From Peronospora farinosa (taxonomy: Eukaryota > Oomycota > Peronosporomycetes > Peronosporales > Peronosporaceae): DNA of 64,000 nucleotides. Of the stretch, positions 1-10,483 are shown in pieces. The stretch covers positions 930,001 through 994,000 of the forward strand of contig CANTFK010000983.1 of assembly GCA_947646735.1 (NCBI GenBank), read 5' to 3'. The position numbers were made by a program, and so were the translations under genes. The notes below the pieces were generated by a model. The model had not been told where the DNA came from. It was given only the letters and a program-made list of their open reading frames with translations, and made no database searches. The stretch's first letter is position 1. Every line of letters starts with the position of its first letter.

Positions 1-1139
1 ACTCGTTATTTCTAAGTTGCCGCTCCCAGCTATCCTCCGGCAGAAGTGCCTCGTCATAATCAAAGCGATCTTCTTCGTCCACCGTCAGCAACTGCTTCGG
101 GCAGTCGGGGAATACTTTTACACATTTCAGCTTGGATATATACACGATAGGGAATAACCGATACGGCGTGCCAGCGATCTCCAGGCGAACAGCGTGATCA
201 CCACACACTTCACGCACTCGAAAAGGTCCATGTCACATATGCGCTATTTTCGAGCAAATCCTTCCTTCACTCGATCTAGGTACAAACAGACTTGGGTACC
301 GGGCTCGATCTCGTGAGGTTTTAAACTTCGTTATGATGATCCGCTCGAGTCTGGATAGCCATTTTAAGTCGTTCGCTGACTACATCTCGTGCTCGCTGGT
401 AGTGTCGTTGTACATGATATCGCCACCTGCGAGGTTCTAGATCTCGTGGCTGAGTACTTCCCAGTGGAAACGTAGCTTCCAACGTAGATCGAGGATCCCA
501 TCCGTGGATTAAGTAAAAAGGCGTGTCTCCACGAACTCGATCTTGGGCGGTGTTTATCGCGAAAGTCAACCACTCAGCATATTCGTCCCAATCTTGTTGA
601 TTGACGTCCGATACGTACATTTTCAACGCTCGGGTTAATGTCTGGACATACGTTTAGCAGTTACATTTGCGAGAGAGCGATATGCCATAGTCGCTCTTTG
701 CTTTTGCCCAATAAGTCGATTGAACACACGAAAAATATTTGACATAAATCCAGGTTCTCGATCGTGCCGTATCGCTTCACTTACACCGAATCGTCGAAAG
801 ACGCACTACCCGTAATTCTCGGCGATCGTCTGAGCCGTTCTAAATTTGCTCGCCTTGGCAACCACATAGCCCGAAAATAGATCGACCCAGACCAATAATT
901 CAGTGTTGCCTTTAAACGATTTGGGCAGCGATGAAATATGATCCATGGCAATAATCTGGAACAGATAAGTAGCTTGTAAATTTCCCGGCGACTCCATTAA
1001 TAACAGGACGTCCTTTTCCAGTCTCGCAGTCAGTGCATTCGCTCACATATCGCTGTACACTGCGGTACAAGCCTCTCCAATGAAAACGAGATTGGATCCG
1101 TTGATACGTCCTGCCGATCTCTTGGTGCCCTCCTTCCAA
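1..1139 (-). pseudogene. Gyp-1 integrase (broken)
   Basis: Encodes the zinc-binding N-terminus (H..H..C..C: GGHQEIGRTYQRIQSRFHW then ECTDCETGKGRP, 1139-1010), the catalytic core (MDHISSLPKSFKG near 950-900, HDREPGF near 740) and a C-terminal SH3-like domain (HGPFRVREVCGDHAVRLEIA, EALLPEDSWE) that reaches the window edge. The fragments sit in several frames. In the region where the catalytic Glu is expected (family form NGTAER) this copy reads NVTAKR, so the third catalytic residue appears to be Lys. It would integrate the cDNA copy into the genome; it cannot do so here. Confidence 0.85.
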
Positions 1140-1148
1140 ACTGGCATG

Positions 1149-2441
1149 TTAAAGATGCAGAAAATTTTGCTGAAGAGTTTCTGGCACCACCAAACGAGCT
1201 GTTCCATCACGATCTTCCGAGTTTCTCACAGCCCCCGGGCAGCAAAATAGAAGATCTCTTTCGTCCACTTCGTAATTACTTGAAATCTTGGCGCATGACT
1301 TCGCTTCTTCCATACTGAGATTCGTTATATCACCAATCAGAAATTTCGTTAGGTTAGCGATCCAACATTTCTCATCTTGAGCTTGTCGTATACGTTCACT
1401 TCGCATTTGCTGCACAAATTCTTCTTGCAAAATCTCGAATGGTTGACATTTTCTCCTGGTTGATCTGGCAATCGCAGCAACTTTAACCACCGATTCGGTC
1501 TGTTTCGACTTCAACAACTCATCCAGTCTATTAAGGTAAATGAGATCTTGGCGATCTCCTTCCGAAGTGATGACCGCACCTTGTTCCTTCTGCAAAGCAG
1601 TACTCGCCAGTCGATCTGCACTTTGGTTCCAGTCGCGCTTCATATTTAAGAATTCATGGATCGGCCATGATCGAAGCTTCTCCATTGCTTTCTGTCGCAA
1701 CAACTGCAGTCCAGGAGCCTTGCAATCGATTTCACCCTTCATCTGTCGAATCACTAGGTTGGAGACGCCACAAATAATAACGCATCCCCTAGTCTGATTC
1801 TCCAACAGATCAAAGCCTAATAGTAAACCCCGATATTCGGCTTCGTTAACTGTTAAGTCCGTTGCATATTCCGATGCAGCAGCCACAATAGTCCACTCCG
1901 GAAGTTTCCATAGTATCGCACTGTATGATCCACCCTTTCGCTTGGTTCGTGCCGATCCATCGAAACTGACGACCAAAAGACCTTCATCTTCTTCCACCGT
2001 AGGCGGTGGCATACTTAAAGTTTGCCTTGGCTGTTTCCGGGGGACGATTGCGATCAACACTTCATCGACTTCTTCACGGGGAGTCACACTTACAGCCAGG
2101 GCACCAAGTATTTCATCTTCGCCCTTTTCACATTTCTTGATCTCCAACGTCCAAGTAGATAATAATGCAGCCCACCTACCTATCCTGCCATCGAGACCGG
2201 AGGATTGCACCAACCAGGCCATCGTCGAGAAACGCGTAAGAACTTTAATCTCTCGCGAGACTAGCATGCAATAACATATATCCAATATCCAAAGTAAAGC
2301 TAATATCTCCTTCTCGACCATTCCGTAATTGATCTCATTCGGCTTCAGCGTTCGGCCTTGTAAACGTAACTGGCCAGTATGTGCCATCATACTCCTGCAA
2401 CAAAGCTGCTGAAACTGCCCATTTACTCGCGTATATGACAA
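1149..2441 (-). pseudogene. Gyp-1 RT-linked RNase H end plus second, archaeal-type RNase H
   Basis: A 430-codon open frame. Residues about 38-110 are the end of the RNase H domain normally joined to gypsy RT (VEKEILALLWILDICYCML). After an acidic linker, residues about 155-290 form a second RNase H: FDGSAR, then NEAEYRGLLLG, then GVSNLVIRQMKG, then NQSADRLAS, which is the D-E-(D)-D order of the type I/archaeal-like family. The usual GDS is GVS, so the third acidic residue is Val; Gyp-4 has the same change. The frame runs on into the start of integrase. Dual RNase H gypsy elements are known in plants (Tat/Ogre) and, as I recall, oomycetes. Confidence 0.8.
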
Positions 2442-3186
2442 TTACCGGAGGCCGATCTGGATTGAAATGTTTGAGGATCGGGGTATTAGCGATCTTGGCC
2501 TTTAACATGGTAAATGCGATCATCGCTTTTTCCCATCGAGTCCGACCTTCTGGATCTGGGTCGTCCCCAATATCACAATTTTGATCCGAATCATTCCTGG
2601 TGGCGATATTCGAATCCAATGCATTCATCTTTTCAGAACAGCGGATTTCGTGGAAATCTGCTTCCCTTAATTCATATAGCACTGACGCATAAATCGCAAA
2701 GTCTTCGACAAATCGACTATAGTAATTCAAGCTTCCCAGAAACGATTGCATCGATCGCAACGTTTTTGGGAAAGGAATGTTCACCAGCGATCCCAAATCC
2801 TTCGGATGAGCTTCTATTCCTGCAAGTGAGACTTGATGACCCAGGTAATCTACCTTACGTCGTCCCCAAAAGCTTTTAGCGAGGCTGATCGACAAATTCC
2901 ATTCATTGCATACTTCTAACAATCGCTTCACCTAATCATGTAAGGAGGTCCACGATGTTGCTAGAACTAGTATGTCAGCAATATATGACCTTCGGCCGAG
3001 TACAGAAGGCTTCTGGCTGGTTTCCGGTTCGCCTTCGGTGAACACATCAACCAGCTTTGGCGATCCCGTTACCGTATCAGCGGAGTCGAGTGATCCTGTA
3101 GCTATTGCATTTGGATCCGTACCGATCTTGAGATGTCCATACAGTGCATTATCAAGTAGACGTTAGTTAATCTGTGGAGCGTTTTT
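2335..3186 (-). pseudogene. Gyp-1 reverse transcriptase, catalytic half (broken, YIAD)
   Basis: Minus-strand codons at about 2935-3010 read GRRSYIADILV where Gyp-4 has GRRSYIDDIL, so one catalytic Asp of the RT palm is Ala. Downstream (2931-2335) is an open frame with the thumb and connection: NLSISLAKSFWGRRKVDYLGH, FLGSLNYYSRFVEDF, then the start of RNase H (VIVIYASKWAVSAALLQEYDG). About 45 residues separate the primer-grip side from the YIDD box (2950-3140), an insertion shared with Gyp-4. The frame to the N-terminal half is lost near 3190. Confidence 0.82.
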
Positions 3187-4182
3187 TTAGCCCAAACGGC
3201 ATTCGTAACCACTCGAATAAGCCTGAAGGCGCAATAAAAGCAGAATCATTCTTGCTCGCTCGGTCATTACCACGACCCAAAATTCACTGGCCATATCCAA
3301 CGAACAATACCACATAGCCTTATCCATGTCTTGCAATAACTCGCTAATCAGCGGCATAGGGTACACCATCAATCTTGTGAGTTGATTCACCCGCCAATAG
3401 TCAATACATAACCGAATGTCGACACTATTCTTTTTCATAATTACTACAATTGGCGAATTCCATGGTGATGTCGAAGGTTGTATAATCCTGGCTGATAGTA
3501 ATCCTTTGATGAGGTCAGCTAGCTTCTCGCGAAATTTAGGAGCGACCGGTAGTACTCGTTGTGCGATCGGGTGTGCTCCGCCAACATCGATATCACATAC
3601 TGCTCCTCGAGCTGCGGGAGGAAGCGCATTTCCTTTGCCGATGAGTAAGTGTCGGTTCGCCCAAATCAATTTCCGTAGATCTTCTTGGTCTTTGGTTAAA
3701 GGAACTCCCGGATCGCTCACTTGGATATCATCAATCGTAACTTCTTCGGTGTATGACACAATCTCAGGCAAGACAGCCATATGATGATCCACGTCTTCGG
3801 CATACAATTCCCCACTCTCGTGATAATACATCGAGTCTTTAGGCTTCATCTTTACACTTCGTCCGGCTAAATTACATTCGTCGTTGATAGTAGTATCACT
3901 AGCTTGCTCCGGTTCTCGCAGATCGCGATACAGATAGGCCGGATTGCGGTCATTAATTACCGGATCGGCCAGATCGCGGTCCTTACTTACCAGATCAGCC
4001 AGATCGCGGTCCTTACTTACCGGATCGGCCAGATCGCGGTCATCAACTACCGGATCGGCCAGATCACGTTCATTTACTACCGGATCGGCCAGATCGCGGT
4101 CATCAACTACCAGGTCGGCCAGATCGCGGTCATCAACTACCGGATCGGCCAAGTCGCGGTCCTTAATTACCGGATCGGCCAA
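3187..4182 (-). pseudogene. Gyp-1 protease-RT linker and RT N-terminal half
   Basis: A 331-codon frame. It opens with roughly ten copies of a DRDLADPVV-type decapeptide (see repeat), then a linker (YYHESGELYAEDVDHH), then the fingers and start of the palm of a gypsy RT: ALPPAARGAVCDIDVGG, FREKLADLIKGLL, IVVIMKKNSVDIRLCIDYW, SLDMASEFWVV. The family LDxxSGF motif is LDMASEF. It then slips frame and ends. It would be the N-terminal half of the polymerase. Confidence 0.82.
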
Positions 4183-4275
4183 GTAGCGGTCATTAACTAC
4201 CGGATCGGCCAGATCGCGGTCATTAATTACCAGATTGGGGTCATGATTGCCAGATCAGCCAGATCGCGGTCATTA
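3936..4275 (-). repeat. About ten 30-bp tandem repeats coding (DRDLADPVV)n
   Basis: Imperfect 30-bp direct repeats with plus-strand core CGGATCGGCCAGATCGCGGT. In the pol frame each unit gives D-R-D-L-A-D-P/L-V plus two variable residues. The unit length is a multiple of three, so copy-number change keeps the frame. Each unit carries two or more GATC sites. Gyp-4 has about eight copies at 56640-56885. Confidence 0.92.
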
Positions 4276-4476
4276 AATGTCGGATCGCGCTCCATACGTT
4301 CCTGTATGTAGTTTATTGTGAGTGTAGTTTTCTTCACCCCACGGCGCTTGGGCGTGATCGACATTTAAAGTCCCTCTGATCGCATTGATCACCCTTGGAG
4401 ATTGCGCTAGTTGTTCACTTTCCTCTTCGATCACCAAATCTTCCACATTGTTGCCACCGACTTCTCTTATCGCATA

Positions 4477-5374
4477 TCATTCATTATTGGATCGTGATGC
4501 GAGCTTCACCGTTTCCGTGGTCCTTTTTTCTGCTTCCTCCTTTAAACGTGCTAAGATCCTCTTCGGCGTAGGGTACGAAGGATGATCCACTAGCGGTCCG
4601 GTATATTCTTCCAGTAGTTCTTCTTCCCGATCCGTTGTTGCCTCGAGCGCTAATGTCTGCCATTCGTTATACCGACGCGATCCCACCGAGACATATCCTG
4701 GGGACCGAGGTATCATATCAGCGACCATCCACCAAACTAATGGCGGTCCATGAAGTAAAATAACTTCTTGATCGCCGATATTAGTTAGCTGTAGATACTT
4801 GATCTGACCCGGTCCCGTAGTTACTGGAGGTACCCACTTCGGATCGCGCCTCACCCAGATCTTGGCTTTAGGAGTACTAACTCCGATCTTCACTTCGGTC
4901 GATTTACTCACGGGAATCACCACATATTGATCTGGAATTGTGATCGCTTGTATGGTTGACCGATAAGGAGGTCTTCGTCCATTCGGAAGTATCCTGACCT
5001 CATCAGGCAAACAAAGCTTTCCATCTGCTAAATCCAGGCGTATTCCAGCTGGGACCATGAAATCCATTCCTAGGATCGCGTATTGACCTACTTGATTTCC
5101 TACCCAAGCATCGAAATAATAGACTAGCGATCCATCAGCGTAATCTTGATTCTTGTACGATGTATGTGTTCTCACCAATCCCAACACATTCTTGCTTCTG
5201 ACTCTCGTCAATGACACATCCTACCTTACGAGCAAAGGTGGTGTCGACGATTGAGACTTCGGCTCCAGAATCAAATAGCATAGTTGTTTTTAACATTGTT
5301 GATCTTTCCCGTTGCCTTGGCTTGTTTGAACCATTTTCCTTGGGTATGATATTTCCAATATCCCCGTGATTCAC
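4477..5374 (-). pseudogene. Gyp-1 aspartic protease (frameshifted)
   Basis: The 5374-5135 frame carries the active-site loop LFDSGAEVSIVDTTFARKVG. The body continues in a second frame (5217-4477): YAILGMDFMVPAGIRLDLADGKLCLP, which includes the second conserved ILGMDF strand, and then a 150-residue tail of unknown role rich in TPKAK..PKWVPP. It would cleave the Gag-Pol precursor. The frame change falls near 5150. The same layout in Gyp-4 suggests the split may be old. Confidence 0.82.
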
Positions 5375-5662
5375 CTGGTGCTAAGTCGAGCTCCATTTTC
5401 GCAGGCGATCGGGCATAATCATCCACTCTTACGACACGTGATATATGAGCGCAATTTTTTTTAATCTTCACATGTATTAGTCGGGTCGATCCGAGTGTTA
5501 ACACTTTGATCTGTCGATCTTCTTTCCACAAATGAATAAATGCAGAGCCTAGAACGCTCGGCTCGTACCAGATTCCAACCTGGCGAGCGTCCTAGTTTAA
5601 CATTTCTTCAGCCTTCGGCGAAAGCATTCTGGCATGCTTGGTTGGGACATACCACTTGCGTA

Positions 5663-7875
5663 TCATGTTGTAGAATTTCGACATTTTCCATGCTCATGGA
5701 TATCTCCGCAGGCAGCACAGGTGTAAAAACACTTGTCCGAAGGATGTCCCTTACGACCACACTTCTGACACGTTAGTCTCTTCCAGCATCCACGATCATC
5801 GTGTTTCTTCGACCCACAATGGGTACAAGCCTTCTGATTCACCACGCGATCTGGACTGCGATCTTAACCCAAATGGTCCGATCCCGCACGTTGATCACTG
5901 AATTTCTTCACGCGATCCGGTACTGTAGCCACACAAAGGTTACGTCGATCTGTTTCGGCGTCTGATCCACTAAGGTCTGAGTATGAATCACTGCTACTGC
6001 CCTCCAGATGAATCGCTCTCACGGCGAGAGTTGTTTTCGAGGGTGCCGGAGCGGAAGCCGACGCCGATCGCTGACGAAATTTTCTTGACCCCATTGCACT
6101 CGGATACTGTCTTCCCTCCATGCGTTGATATGTTCGCAGAGTTTCTTCCATATCATCGGCGTCTCCAAGGCGTAGCAACGTCAACTGCTTAGCCAGATCG
6201 CGATCATCAAGTGTACCAATGAAATGCTTCACATGTTCTCGGCATATTGCAGGCGATCCTTCCCGAATGTGAATATTCGCTTGGATTGCAACTACGTTCA
6301 GCCGATACGATTATTCCAATGGCGTTTCATCGGATCGCTTCTTCGCATGGAAATATTGTCTCAGACAGACATATCATATCCTTAATACTGGAGTATGAAG
6401 TTTCCAGCAACGACTTTTAAGAATTTCGAGTGGATCTACTAAGCTGGCTATACCAATTTTGCACCGGCCCCGCGAGTAAATCGCCAAATACTATACATTT
6501 TTCATCATCCGGGGCTTGATCGCGTAAGAACGCCGACTTGGCCTTGTTGACCCAGATTCTAGCTCGATCTTCATCCTTGTCCCGTCCTGTAAATTCTTTC
6601 AGATCTGTGATCGTAGACATTTAAATTCGCTGCGTGACAAGTCCACTATTAGGTACAGTGCCTGCACTTGCCACTTGTGGCCGTCTTAGATCCTCCAGCC
6701 CCAAATCATCTGGATCGTAATTATTGGATCGCGATTGACGCGATCCGGCCGATTCCATATCCACATCCAAAATGCAAACTTTTGAAGTGTTTTTGGGGAT
6801 CGCGAATCGACTGGCGATCTGGCGAGCTTGATCCTGCTCGTACTTTCTCATAGCAGCCTCAAAATAGGATCGCAGTTGACCTGATCCAGTCACATTCATG
6901 TCTTCAGCTGTAAGTGCCGTTGTCGAGTGTGGTCCGGCCTTAATCGGTTCCAGTCGTTCGCGAATATGCACTGCACCAGCCGGTCCAAGTGACATTCGCT
7001 GCATATTAATCGAGTCGTCCGACTCCCGTTCGAATTTCGCTGACATATACTGCGAAGATCCAGTATGATATCCTTTTGATATATCTACGATCGGCTGGAT
7101 CGCCTGGTCCACCGGATCGAGCTCTCCAGTTAGCGGAACTAGCTTCGAAAATAGAGATCGCCCTGCTTGGATCACCCGATCATGATCGCATTCCAACAGC
7201 ACCTGCGCGTCAAAAGCTCCAGCGGTGAATCCAGCGTTTTGGAGCAGCTCCATAAGCCGACGGATCGCTTCTAACTGGTTCGGTGTCGGAATGGGAGCCG
7301 AAATTGGTCCTCGCAGCGATCCAATTAACTTCGGTTTCAAAATCTTTAGAACGGGATCGCTCGACAACAGATCTTTAAGCGCCTTCCAATGAAAACACCA
7401 TTCCAGCTGATCCAGTTGCCATCCTTTCGCCTTGTCTTCCTCATGCGCCAGCTTCATGTCGGTATCATCATGATCCGATTCAGTCGCCTTCATCTTCACT
7501 CAAGATGGCTTCGAATTCTTCATCTTCTTCGAATTCAAAGTGGTTTTGGATAAAAGTCCTTCGGTTATAACCGAAGGATTAATATCCAGTGGATCGCGTT
7601 TTACAACGCGATCCGCAGGGGTCCTCGAAAGGATCTGGGGAGGGGGTAGAGGTTTTTCTTCCAGATCAATTTCTTGATCTTCCTCTTTGGTTTTCTTTTC
7701 ATCTGCGCCCCTTCCAAAACGCTGATGATCCGGAGATCTTTTTTCTTCACACGTCTGCGGTGACCCCTTTGCCGCTGGCGCTTCAATTCCAGGTTCAATT
7801 TTGACCTTTACATCTTCTCTCAGGGACTCACGACAAAATCCCGAGTTACCAGAAGATCTGGGCACGCGCGCCATT
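5663..7875 (-). pseudogene. Gyp-1 gag (broken)
   Basis: The reading begins at an ATG (7875-7873) directly against the LTR end and inside the presumed primer-binding site (TGGCGCGCGTGCCC). Segments: 7875-7500, lysine/glutamate-rich N-terminus; 7499-6621, including DLDPDD-type acidic stretches; 6620-6417, capsid core start (LKEFTGRDKDEDRARIWVNKAK..NWYSQL); 6232-5864; and 5845-5663 with three CCHC knuckles (CTHCGSKKHDDRGC, CQKCGRKGHPSDKC, CAACGDIHEHGKC). The segments are separated by stops and frame changes. Gag would package element RNA. Confidence 0.85.
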
Positions 7876-8886
7876 GTGGTGGAGAGTGATTTGCAAAATT
7901 GCGGGTTGCTCTCTTCTCGGTGGACTTGAGTCGATGTTGATCCTAATCGGGTTAGGGATAGGGTTTTTTTGGTGATCTTGTGGAAATCTTCACAAGATCG
8001 ACCGAGTACTTGTTTGTTGATCGTACTAATAGATCCCAATAGTCCAATAAGGCGAAGCTTGAATCTTCTGACCACTTGAGCAGAGCCTTCTGACCACCTT
8101 GATCCGTCCTGCACTTGCTTGCCTTGCCCTTACTTGTTATTTCTGCGTCCTGCGTCCGATCGCAGTTGAGTTGTTGTGTTAAGATTCCCTTCACCTGGCC
8201 AAAACAATCCAGGGTGCACTTGTAGTCGATATTCTCGGCGTCGGGAGGCCAAATATCCTGCCCGGAATAGAGAAGTCGACACGTGTATTTAGAAGCAAAT
8301 TGAACTCTGTTTAATGTTAACCAATCAAATACCAAAACCTATGATCTTGCCTATCTGTAGCTTAAAATCTATTGCCACGTATCACCCTTTCGGAAAAATC
8401 AGATCTTGTAATGTGGTCCACTCCAATATCGCCGCGATCTGGATCGCTACCTCGCTTGGATCTAATACCATTTTTGTATCGGATCGCGGTACTTATTTTA
8501 GTATCGGATCGCGGTACTAATAACTAGTATCGGATCGCGGTCCGCTGGATCACGACTTGTCCTCTTCACCGTTCCTCGGATCATGTGAAATGGTACATCT
8601 ATATGACATGTCATGTCCACATAATACCAGTCTTCCATACCGACGTGATCTACACCAGACCGTCTTCCACATACTTGGATGTACCAATCCTCCTTCTTAG
8701 CGATCGCGTTCACACGGATCGCCATCGAAAAATACCGGAGATCGCAATTGCGTAGTTTCTAGGCCATAGTTAACTCCACATAGAACTACGAACTCCACCA
8801 TTCAATGTTCCCATCCCATTTGCCATCGTCTCGAAACTTCTTCTGCGAGATCGCGATTCATCAATATTGGCCATTTCGGACTTAAC
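7876..8886 (-). repeat. Gyp-1 5' LTR, truncated
   Basis: It aligns by eye in reverse with the Gyp-4 LTR (same sequence around CTAGGCCATA, the GATC-rich repeat and the terminal CACAATGG). It lacks about the first 600 bp of the LTR and about 110 bp near the 3' end that Gyp-4 has. A spurious open frame at 7952-8335 lies inside it. Confidence 0.8.
8458..8545. repeat. Short tandem repeat in Gyp-1 LTR (about 3 units)
   Basis: Units of about 25 bp with core AGTATCGGATCGCGGTACT, the reverse complement of the repeat in the Gyp-4 LTRs (44206-44385 and 60715-60875). The core is a near-palindrome. The position upstream of the presumed transcription start suggests a promoter element; that role is inferred. 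Confidence 0.8.
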
Positions 8887-8902
8887 TGACGTTCCATAGA
8901 AT

Positions 8903-8920
8903 CTCATTCGACATATTTCC
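8903..8920 (+). promoter_or_regulatory. Inr/FPR-like core promoter before the Gyp-2 antisense ORF
   Basis: TCTCATTCGACATATTTCC matches the oomycete core promoter consensus GCTCATTYYNCAWTTTNYY closely and lies about 60 bp before the ATG at 8980 on the strand opposite to gag-pol. The role is inferred from the match. Confidence 0.5.
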
Positions 8921-8979
8921 TCTTAGAGGTAGTGCTTTAGCGAACGTTAAAACCTTACGGTTTGTTCACGGCACATTAC

Positions 8980-10483
8980 ATGACGCCTCCTGGCATTGAG
9001 TCACAGACTATACGGGACCTCATCGAAGGCGACCTTGACAAAGCGGTTATTTACGATAGTGACACCGTCTTTGCGGGACCCGATGGGTCCCATTTAGCCA
9101 CCCTTACGGGTGAAGATGACACCGAATCCGTTCCCTGAACGTGGTGCTGCAGATGCGCTAACAGCGTTACGTGAACCGCCTGACGTATCGTCAACGGCGA
9201 CGGTTACCAACCCACTCGACGAGCAGAAACAACAGACCATCGACCAAGAGGAAGGTGCCAAGCGCCGGACGAAGAATATGGCGAGACTTCAGGACCACCG
9301 ACAGTACAGGTTCAAACCACCACGGTGGAAGAACGCCTAAAGAAGGCATTTGGTCAATCCCTTTCTGGCTGGGCCATTGGGCCTGAGGCCATTTCACCCG
9401 AGGATGTTGCTACGCGAGCGGCCCTTTGACAACGATATCTGGAACCTCATATTACTACGCAAAGCCAATACTTGGCACGCCTCAACAGGCAAGTGCGTGG
9501 TGCGCCAGTTCCTCCCATAGAGGGCGTTACCATCTTTCTGTTCGCGGGGGAACCGAGGAAGAAGAAGACACAGATTGTTTTAGTTTTAATTAAAAAAAAT
9601 TAGCAGAATTTACATTAACAATAGCTTTTAAAGAATTTCTAGAAAGTTGTTTATAGATATTTTGTTTTAATTTTTTTTCTTATTGACGCTTATATTTTCA
9701 GAATAATATTTAAAATGATGAATAAATGATTTTATAGTACCTAATGTGGCATAACAAGTTAATAAAATTAACACTTTAAGCCGCTGGGCGCATAATGCGC
9801 GACGATTAAGCAGTATGTAAGCCCTACGGGCAAGTGCCGATGTGGCAGATGTTCGTCTCGAACGGAATATGCGTTACGATTACGCTCAACCGAAGGCCCG
9901 AGAAAAATTGAAATCCCAACGAACGCATTATGCATCTGCTACCCAGCACCCCAATGTTTCGTCTACACCTGTAGCCGCGAGTCCACGACAGGCCGAGGCC
10001 GCTAACTCGCCTACCCCCACCACTACTGGTGAGAAGCGTCACCGCCAACAGGCTGACCCTGCGCACGACGCTTAAAAACGTCCACGGCGTATGGGCAATC
10101 CTGCCGAAGGGGAACCTCAAACTCCCATGAGTTCCACGACTCGGGATAACCCCTCCACTTTACCAGATACTGGTTTTGACTGTGGCGGCGACGTTTCTGC
10201 AGAAGACGCTCAACATGGAACTGAAGGTTCCCCTGTCCATCAAGCAAAGCCGGAGGAGGCCGGTGTACCGGCACAAGCTCATGCCGAGCTACTTTAAGAG
10301 GTGCGGTCTCTCCGTGAGACTGTGAAGACGATGAATGCTCGTCTCGAGTCGCTGGAAAAGAGCCAAACCAAATTGAAGGGTCAGCTTGACCTGTTGGTGC
10401 AGATGATTCGTCCCGCGACAATACCGATGGGCTCGGCGCGGGCGCCTCAGTGTTTATTTGGGACGGATCCCGATATGGTTTGA
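8980..10483 (+). pseudogene. Antisense ORF of Gyp-2, degenerate, ending in a coiled coil
   Basis: Plus-strand coding potential running against gag-pol. It starts at ATG 8980 (MTPPGIESQTIRDLIEGDL..), stops at 9138, and continues in another frame (9139-9340; LTALREPPDVSSTATV, charged) and a third (about 9300-9540; VEERLKKAFGQSLSGWAIG). An AT-rich block (9570-9785) intervenes. Then a single frame from 9842 to 10483 is broken only by TAA at 10073 and 10295: basic N-part, Ser/Pro/Thr-rich middle, then a heptad-like coiled coil (VRSLRETVKTMNARLESLEK) opposite the integrase-chromodomain linker. Gyp-5 has the same layout at 45116-46837. Function unknown. It could be a Gag-like or regulatory protein. 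Confidence 0.55.

Larger units (their letters stand above)
1..8886 (-). mobile_element. Ty3/gypsy retrotransposon Gyp-1 (dual RNase H family), 3' end outside window
   Basis: A minus-strand gypsy element reading, from right to left, truncated 5' LTR, gag, protease, tandem-repeat linker, reverse transcriptase, RNase H, second RNase H, integrase. The order protease-RT-RNH-integrase is that of Ty3/gypsy. A second copy of the same family lies at 43261-61589 (Gyp-4), which allows each break to be recognised. The integrase C-terminus runs into position 1, so the 3' LTR is outside. The 5' LTR stops at about 8886, inside the LTR when compared with Gyp-4, where Gyp-2 sequence begins. Many frameshifts and stops, plus a YIAD motif and a lost integrase Glu, make this copy dead. 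Confidence 0.93.

Noticed and set aside
3904..4311. Plus-strand frames rich in Arg-Ser or Ile-Gly-Gln repeats across the 30-bp array
   Set aside because: They are the antisense of the DRDLADPVV array; periodicity of the DNA repeat makes all frames open.
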